Source of the DNA: JABCPE02 sp963520375
Lineage (GTDB): Bacteria; Bacteroidota; Bacteroidia; Flavobacteriales; Weeksellaceae
Length of the DNA: 64,000 nucleotides
Assembly: GCA_963520375.1 (NCBI GenBank)
Contig: CAUQQF010000004.1
Location: forward strand, 62,001 to 126,000
Direction: 5' to 3'
Below the pieces are notes generated by a model that saw nothing but the letters and a program-made list of their open reading frames with translations, was not told the DNA's origin and made no database searches. The position numbers and the translations under genes are program-made. Shown piece by piece: positions 59,259-64,000 of the stretch (position 1 is its first letter; each line of letters begins with the position of its first letter).

Positions 59259-59804
59259 ATGAAAAAAATAGCAATTGTATTTTCTGTGTTTTCATCAATG
59301 TTTATGATGGCACAGGTAAACTGGATGAGTATGGATCAGGCGCTGGAAGCACAGAAAAAAACGCCGAAAAAGATAATGATTAAGTTCTACACAGACTGGT
59401 GTTCTATGTGCAAAATGATGGATAAAAATACTTTTTCCAATCCTGTCATTACAGAATATATCAATGATAATTACTACGCAGTGAAATTCAATTCCGAAGG
59501 GAATGAAGATGTAACTTTCCAAGGAAAAAAATTCAATAATCCAGAATTTAACCCAAAAAGAAAACCAACTTATGGAGGTGGGCCTCAGCATCAGTTTGTA
59601 ACTTATTTCGGTGTGAAGGGATATCCTACTACGGTTTTCCTTGATGAAGACCAAAAGCTTTTGACAGGGCTTGTCGGTTATTTCAACCCGAGAGATATGG
59701 AAGCGTATTTGGCTCTTTTTGCGACCAATGAATTTAAAAAAATAAAAACTCAGCAAGAGTGGCGGTCTTACAGAGAGAAATTTAAACATAAAATTAAAGA
59801 TTAA
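59259..59804 (+). CDS. Exported thioredoxin-like protein
   Basis: The ATG at 59259 (MKKIAIVFSVFSSMFMMAQ) gives a signal peptide; the nine codons upstream overlap the promoter region. The 181 residues contain a thioredoxin fold with DWCSMCKMM (Cys48, Cys51) and the cis-proline region VKGYPTTVFLDED. An insertion of about 30 residues separates the active site from the cis-proline. It is a periplasmic thiol oxidoreductase, probably reductive. The DUF4920 gene follows after 4 bp. Confidence 0.9.
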   Translation: MKKIAIVFSVFSSMFMMAQVNWMSMDQALEAQKKTPKKIMIKFYTDWCSMCKMMDKNTFSNPVITEYINDNYYAVKFNSEGNEDVTFQGKKFNNPEFNPKRKPTYGGGPQHQFVTYFGVKGYPTTVFLDEDQKLLTGLVGYFNPRDMEAYLALFATNEFKKIKTQQEWRSYREKFKHKIKD

Positions 59805-59808
59805 TCTT

Positions 59809-60291
59809 ATGAAAAGACTAATCTTATTGATGGGAATTTTTGGGATAAGCCTTCTTCACGCTCAGAGTAATATCCCTGAGGCTCAGAAAGGAGTGGAGTA
59901 CGGAGCTGGCGTTCCTGAAAACGTTGCTTATAATGTGCAGTCTATAGACCAAGTGATAAAGTCTCTAAAGAAGAAAAACGAGATAGACAGAGTAACCATC
60001 AAGGGAAAAGTAACGGCGGTTTGTTCTAAAAAAGGATGCTGGGTTACATTAGAAAACACTCAGAATGTAGAGGTTTTCGTGAAGATGAAAGATTATGCTT
60101 TTTTCCTTCCGCAGAATATCGCTGGTAAAACTATCCTGCTGGATGCGAAAGTAACTAAACAAGAAACTTCCGTGAAAGAACTTCGCCATTATGCCGAAGA
60201 TGCAGGAAAATCAAAAGAAGAAATTGCCAAAATCACAAAACCAAAAGTAGAAATACGAGTTTTAGCAAACGGAATCAAAGTCATAGATTGA
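59809..60291 (+). CDS. Exported DUF4920 protein
   Basis: The 160 residues start with a signal peptide (to about residue 18, LLHAQ). The mature part has YGAGVPENVAYNVQSIDQV, KGKVTAVCSKKGCWVTLENTQ with two cysteines six apart, and LPQNIAGKTILLDAKV, the OB-like DUF4920 pattern. The function is unknown. The 4-bp gap to the thioredoxin-like gene suggests that the cysteine pair may be kept reduced by that protein. Confidence 0.88.
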   Translation: MKRLILLMGIFGISLLHAQSNIPEAQKGVEYGAGVPENVAYNVQSIDQVIKSLKKKNEIDRVTIKGKVTAVCSKKGCWVTLENTQNVEVFVKMKDYAFFLPQNIAGKTILLDAKVTKQETSVKELRHYAEDAGKSKEEIAKITKPKVEIRVLANGIKVID

Positions 60292-60309
60292 TAATTTTTT
60301 AAGTTAAAC

Positions 60310-60344
60310 AAAAAAAGTACTCCTTTTTGGAGTGCTTTTTTATT
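60310..60344. terminator. Bidirectional terminator between DUF4920 and MFS genes
   Basis: AAAAAGTACTCC pairs with GGAGTGCTTTTT (one wobble) around TTTTT, between converging genes. Confidence 0.85.
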
Positions 60345-61563
60345 AAATATCTTTGGGTTTTTTCTTCACGAATAATGTGAGTGAAAATCCTAAACAAAGC
60401 AGAACCAGCCCAATAATATAGGAATAAACTCCTGCCTGCTCTTGGAAATAATCTTTCATATAAGCCGTAATCTGCGGGCCTATAAGTCCGCCTATTCCCC
60501 AGCCTACCATCATGATTCCGTAGAGAGAGGCCATCAGATTAGGGTTGTATTGTTCTTTGACCAAAGAAGGCATTACCCCAAGGCTTCCACCATAGCACAA
60601 TAAAACCAAGCAAACGCCCAAGAAAAATACGATAGGATTTTGAGTAAAAATGAGGACAATGAAAATGCAGATTTCTATCAAAAAAATCATCCTAAAAGTC
60701 TGGATTCTTCCTACTTTATCAGAAACGCCTCCCCACATAAACCTTCCAAAACCATTGCACAGAGAACTTACCCCTATCAGCGTAGCACCGTGCTGCTCCA
60801 GCTCTGTGGCGTCTGTCATTCCCTCAACTCTGAGGTAATCTTGTAATAAAGGTGACTGGAACGCGATGAAAATCATCCCTGCAATCACACTGAACATGAA
60901 AAACAACCAAGATGCGATGTATTCGCGCTGGATGATGGTTTTATAAATTGCTGAAAATGAGATTTTTGCTGTGTTTTGGGAAGTGGTGCTTTTCGTGCTT
61001 AATTGATAAGTAAATATCGGTAAAACAATGAGCAGCATACAGCCAATTGCAAGGAAAGTAACAGCCAAATTTTCCTCAAATAAATTTAAGAAAAACGGAG
61101 CTAATATTTTAGACATGATTAAAGCGCCCAGCCCAAACCCTGTGACAACAAGTCCAGTAGCGAGACCTTGTTTGTCTGGAAACCAGCTTGATACAGCCAC
61201 CACGGGCGTTACATATGCCATTCCCAAGCCTATCCCGCCAATAAACCCGAAACCAATGTATAGTAAAGGCAAAATCTCTAATTTTAGAGCAAAATAAGAA
61301 ACAATATATCCCAGCCCATAGAGTACAGCTCCCATAGTAGCGAGGTTTTTTAGTTTGAACTGATGTAGTTTCGCACCGCACCATGCTGATGTTACTCCCA
61401 TCATCAGGTTAGAAATACTAAAAGCCCACGCCGTTTCGCCCTGTGTCCAGCCATACGCCTGGCTGACAGGCTTCTGAAAGAAACTCCACGCATAGACCGT
61501 TCCTAAAAATAAATGGGTAAGAATAGCCGCAATAGCTATGAACCAACGATTTTTATTCTCCAT
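60343..61563 (-). CDS. OFA-family MFS transporter
   Basis: This 406-residue inner-membrane protein has 12 membrane segments. The first reads LTHLFLGTVYAWSFFQKPVSQAYGW, the hallmark of the oxalate/formate antiporter group; GGIGLGMAYVTPVVAVSSWFPDKQGLATG in parts and GRFMWGGVSDKVGR also match. Substrates of this group include carboxylates and lactate; the exact one is not predictable. Confidence 0.9.
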   Translation of the reverse strand: MENKNRWFIAIAAILTHLFLGTVYAWSFFQKPVSQAYGWTQGETAWAFSISNLMMGVTSAWCGAKLHQFKLKNLATMGAVLYGLGYIVSYFALKLEILPLLYIGFGFIGGIGLGMAYVTPVVAVSSWFPDKQGLATGLVVTGFGLGALIMSKILAPFFLNLFEENLAVTFLAIGCMLLIVLPIFTYQLSTKSTTSQNTAKISFSAIYKTIIQREYIASWLFFMFSVIAGMIFIAFQSPLLQDYLRVEGMTDATELEQHGATLIGVSSLCNGFGRFMWGGVSDKVGRIQTFRMIFLIEICIFIVLIFTQNPIVFFLGVCLVLLCYGGSLGVMPSLVKEQYNPNLMASLYGIMMVGWGIGGLIGPQITAYMKDYFQEQAGVYSYIIGLVLLCLGFSLTLFVKKKPKDI

Positions 61564-61704
61564 ATAAAATAATTAGGGTACAAAAATATATAAATAATTT
61601 GAAACGAAAAAAATGTAATTCTTTCAGGATTTTGAAATAAAAATTACCCTCAATAATAGAGGGTAATTCGCAATTTTAAATTTATAAATGAAAAAACTAA
61701 ACTT
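61564..61704 (-). other. Gap between the MFS and YceI genes
   Basis: On the minus strand a TATTTTTG element (61581-61588) could be the -7 of the MFS gene. A TACCCTC / GAGGGTA inverted repeat (61646-61652 with 61660-61666) looks like the YceI terminator. Nothing else was seen. Confidence 0.45.
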
Positions 61705-62277
61705 TTATTCTGCTGTCATTTCAAAGTCTCCTTTTATTTGGACTTTGTCGCTGATCATCGCTTCTGGATATCCTCCACCGATACCAAAATCAGAGCGCTT
61801 GATAACTCCTACCACTTGGTATCCGTAAGTTTTTTTCTTACTCATAGGATTTACCACCATTCCTTTGTACAGCATATTTACGGTAACAGGCTTAGTTACA
61901 CCGTGAAGCGTAAGATTTCCCATTACTTGGTACATGTTTTTCTTCATCGCTTTGATGCTGGTTCCTTGGAAAGTCATTTCTGGGAATTTTTTAACATCGA
62001 AGAAATCTTCATTTCTGAGATGGTTATCCCTTGCCTCTATGTGCGTGTTGATAGAATTCACATCCACTACGAAACTGATTTTAGAGTTTGTGAAATTCTT
62101 TTCATCAACATTTATGCTTAGGGCAGCTTTCTCAAAATTTCCTGTAATTTCGCTAATTCCCAAGTGAGTTACCGAAAACTGAATTCTGCTGTGTGCAGGA
62201 TCTGATTTTAAAGCATTTTGGGCAAATGAATTTACAGCCATTAGACCCATAAATAATAATGATACTATCTTTTTCAT
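61705..62277 (-). CDS. Exported YceI family protein
   Basis: YceI proteins are lipocalin-like beta barrels that bind isoprenoid-type lipids in the periplasm. The 190 residues have a signal peptide ending NSFAQ (residue 20), SDPAHSRIQFSVTHLGISEITGNF in parts, the SINTHIEARDNHLRNEDFFD motif and LTLHGVTKPVTV. The SDFGIGGGYPEAMISDKVQIKG end is typical. It has its own promoter and no operon partner. Confidence 0.94.
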   Translation of the reverse strand: MKKIVSLLFMGLMAVNSFAQNALKSDPAHSRIQFSVTHLGISEITGNFEKAALSINVDEKNFTNSKISFVVDVNSINTHIEARDNHLRNEDFFDVKKFPEMTFQGTSIKAMKKNMYQVMGNLTLHGVTKPVTVNMLYKGMVVNPMSKKKTYGYQVVGVIKRSDFGIGGGYPEAMISDKVQIKGDFEMTAE

Positions 62278-62297
62278 ATTCGTTAATTTTAATGATA

Positions 62298-62305
62298 CAA
62301 AGATA
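62298..62305 (-). promoter_or_regulatory. -7 promoter element for the YceI gene
   Basis: TATCTTTG on the minus strand, 20 bp before the ATG. Confidence 0.5.
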
Positions 62306-62367
62306 TTGTTAATAAACTATTTAAAAAATTGATTTATGATAAGATTTCAAAATATTTTTGCCTAAAA

Positions 62368-64000
62368 TTAGCCAATCTCTATTCCGTTTTCTACCTTTTC
62401 ATCAGGCGTCACGAAAGATAGTTTGCCATCTGGCTTGGTCGTAAGCAGAAGCATTCCTTGAGATTCTATTCCTCGGATTCTTCTTGGAGCGAGGTTTAGA
62501 AGAATCATCACTTGTTTGCCAATGATTTCCTCAGGGCTGAAACTTTCTGCAATTCCCGAAACTACGGTGCGAACATCTACACCAGTATCTACTTTTAGTT
62601 TTAGTAATTTATCAGCTTTTTCTACCTTTTCAGCTTCTAAAATCGTAGCGGTTCTAAGGTCTATTTTTGTAAAGTCATCAAATGAAATTTGTTCTTTCAT
62701 AGGGTTTGCGTTAGGATTGGTTTTTTGATTGTTTATTTTTGTGTTTTCCAACTTTTTGATTTGAGCCTCTATCACATCATCTTCTATTTTAGAGAAAAGT
62801 AGTGGCATTTCATTGATTTGGTGCCCCGTCGGGATAGGCGGCGTGTTTAGGACTTCATACCAGTTTTTGTCTCCCAGATTTAGTCCAGATTTCATTTTTT
62901 GGGAAGTGAAAGGCAGGAACGGCTCACACAAATACGCCAGCGCTCCAGCGACTTGTAATGCGCAGAACATCTGTGTTTTCACGCGTTCAGGATTGTCCTT
63001 TATCGCTTTCCAAGGTTCTTCATCTGCAAGGTATTTATTCCCTAATCTTGCTAAATTCATCATTTCAGTAAGGGCATCACGGAAGCGGAATTCATCTAGG
63101 TTATTACCAATTTTATCTGGAATTTGCTGCATTTCGTGGTAAAGGTCTTTATCTACTTGCTCAAATTCATTAGGCTGAGGAACAATTCCGTTGTAATATT
63201 TTTGGGTAAGAACCGTCACACGATTGATGAAATTCCCAAAAATCCCTACCAATTCCGAGTTGTTTTTGGTTTGAAAATCTTTCCAAGTAAAATTATTATC
63301 CTTTGTCTCTGGCGCTGAAGAAAGCAGTGCGTAGCGCAGTGCATCCTGCTGGTCAGGGAAATCCTCTACATATTCGTGAGCCCATACAGCCCAATTTCTC
63401 GAAGTAGAAATTTTATCATTTTCAAGGTTAAGGAATTCAAACGCAGGGACATTTTTCGGCATGATGTAGTCTCCGTGAGCTTTCATCATCGATGGGAAAA
63501 TGATGCAGTGGAAGACAATGTTGTCTTTTCCAATGAAATGAACGAGGTCTGTTTCTTCATTTTGCCAAAAATCTTTCCAGTTTTTGCCGTTTTTCTCTGC
63601 CCATTCCTGCGTGAAAGAAATATAACCGATAGGCGCATCAAACCAAACATAAAGCACCTTGCCCTCTGCATTTGGAAGCGGAACAGGAACACCCCAGTTT
63701 AGGTCACGAGTCATGGCTCTTGGTTTTAGTCCATCATTGAGCCAAGATTTCACTTGTCCGTATACATTAGGTTTCCAGTCATCCTGATGTCCTTTGATAA
63801 TCCATTCGTTCAGGAAATTTTCATACTCATTTAGAGGAAGATACCAGTTTTTGGTTTCCTTTAAAACAGGCGTGTTGCCGCTGAGCATGGATTTTGGGTT
63901 GATAAGTTCCGTAGGCGAAAGGGTAGAACCGCATTTTTCGCATTGGTCGCCATAGGCATTTTCATTGCTGCATTTTGGGCATGTACCTACGATATATCTG
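62368..64000 (-). CDS. metG: Methionine-tRNA ligase, C-terminal part (5' end outside window)
   Basis: The frame stays open to the right edge, so the methionine at 63888 is internal. The visible part starts in the zinc-knuckle insertion (TCPKCSNENAYGDQCEKCGS, two CxxC pairs) and continues through the catalytic core, where the KMSKS loop reads KISTS (63400-63414), the anticodon-binding helical domain, and a C-terminal tRNA-binding OB fold (FTKIDLRTATILEAEKVEKADKLLKLKVD in parts) after a linker. This is the long, dimerising MetG type. Confidence 0.96.
   Translation of the reverse strand, partial: RYIVGTCPKCSNENAYGDQCEKCGSTLSPTELINPKSMLSGNTPVLKETKNWYLPLNEYENFLNEWIIKGHQDDWKPNVYGQVKSWLNDGLKPRAMTRDLNWGVPVPLPNAEGKVLYVWFDAPIGYISFTQEWAEKNGKNWKDFWQNEETDLVHFIGKDNIVFHCIIFPSMMKAHGDYIMPKNVPAFEFLNLENDKISTSRNWAVWAHEYVEDFPDQQDALRYALLSSAPETKDNNFTWKDFQTKNNSELVGIFGNFINRVTVLTQKYYNGIVPQPNEFEQVDKDLYHEMQQIPDKIGNNLDEFRFRDALTEMMNLARLGNKYLADEEPWKAIKDNPERVKTQMFCALQVAGALAYLCEPFLPFTSQKMKSGLNLGDKNWYEVLNTPPIPTGHQINEMPLLFSKIEDDVIEAQIKKLENTKINNQKTNPNANPMKEQISFDDFTKIDLRTATILEAEKVEKADKLLKLKVDTGVDVRTVVSGIAESFSPEEIIGKQVMILLNLAPRRIRGIESQGMLLLTTKPDGKLSFVTPDEKVENGIEIG

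Overview
The window is bacterial chromosome from a member of the Bacteroidota, most likely class Flavobacteriia and probably the Weeksellaceae (Chryseobacterium/Riemerella-like). The basis is low GC, near absence of Shine-Dalgarno sequences, many promoters of the Bacteroidota type (TTG about 19 bp from TAnnTTTG), many Sec-signal proteins and lipoproteins, and families typical of this phylum (PepSY-like lipoproteins, DUF4294, DUF4920, dipeptidyl-peptidase 5, MnmD). The genus is inference; no 16S gene or other rRNA/tRNA gene was seen.

Layout. 1-810: end of rplJ, then rplL and a strong terminator. 852-4478 (minus): DedA protein, prfB, pth and an AAA-type ATPase whose promoter region carries three 15-bp tandem palindromic repeats. 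4551-6113: a very AT-rich accessory patch with an orphan gene flanked by two diverged copies of a ~120-bp promoter-bearing repeat, a gene remnant, and a secreted adhesin-E-like protein. 6137-13033 (minus): mfd and a pair of exported proteins of unknown role. 13223-26959 (plus): one long S10-spc-alpha ribosomal cluster from rplC to rplQ, including rpmD and rpmJ, with secY, infA and rpoA. Four of its internal gaps hold RNA-structure-like inverted repeats.

27056-34637: dipeptidyl-peptidase 5-like enzyme (minus); thiL, dCMP deaminase, xerD and Nudix genes (plus); a SulP transporter converging on a beta-carbonic anhydrase. The anhydrase is the last gene of a tight minus-strand operon with a Na+/H+ antiporter, a glycosyltransferase and an acyltransferase (to 37921). 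38104-40639: groES and groEL separated by an uncharacterised 178-residue protein. 40721-41815: two AT-rich accessory genes, a P-loop protein and a membrane protein. 41944-50932: WG-repeat lipoprotein, two efflux-type transporters, an exported protein, an M3 oligopeptidase, a hemerythrin-like protein and uvrB.

51082-52461: tandemly duplicated PepSY-like lipoprotein genes, each with its own promoter and terminator. 52580-64000: ilvE, mnmD, small outer-membrane protein, free-methionine-sulfoxide reductase, DUF4294 protein, M42 aminopeptidase, MerR-type regulator, POT peptide transporter, thioredoxin-like protein, DUF4920 protein, OFA-type MFS transporter, YceI protein, and the C-terminal part of metG running off the right edge.

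Most of the window is core housekeeping. The parts most worth a second look are the repeat-flanked orphan locus at 4489-6113, the gene inserted between groES and groEL, the interlocking inverted repeats between rpsN and rpsH, the duplicated lipoprotein units, and the P-loop/membrane gene pair. I saw no CRISPR array, prophage, IS element or recognisable defence system.
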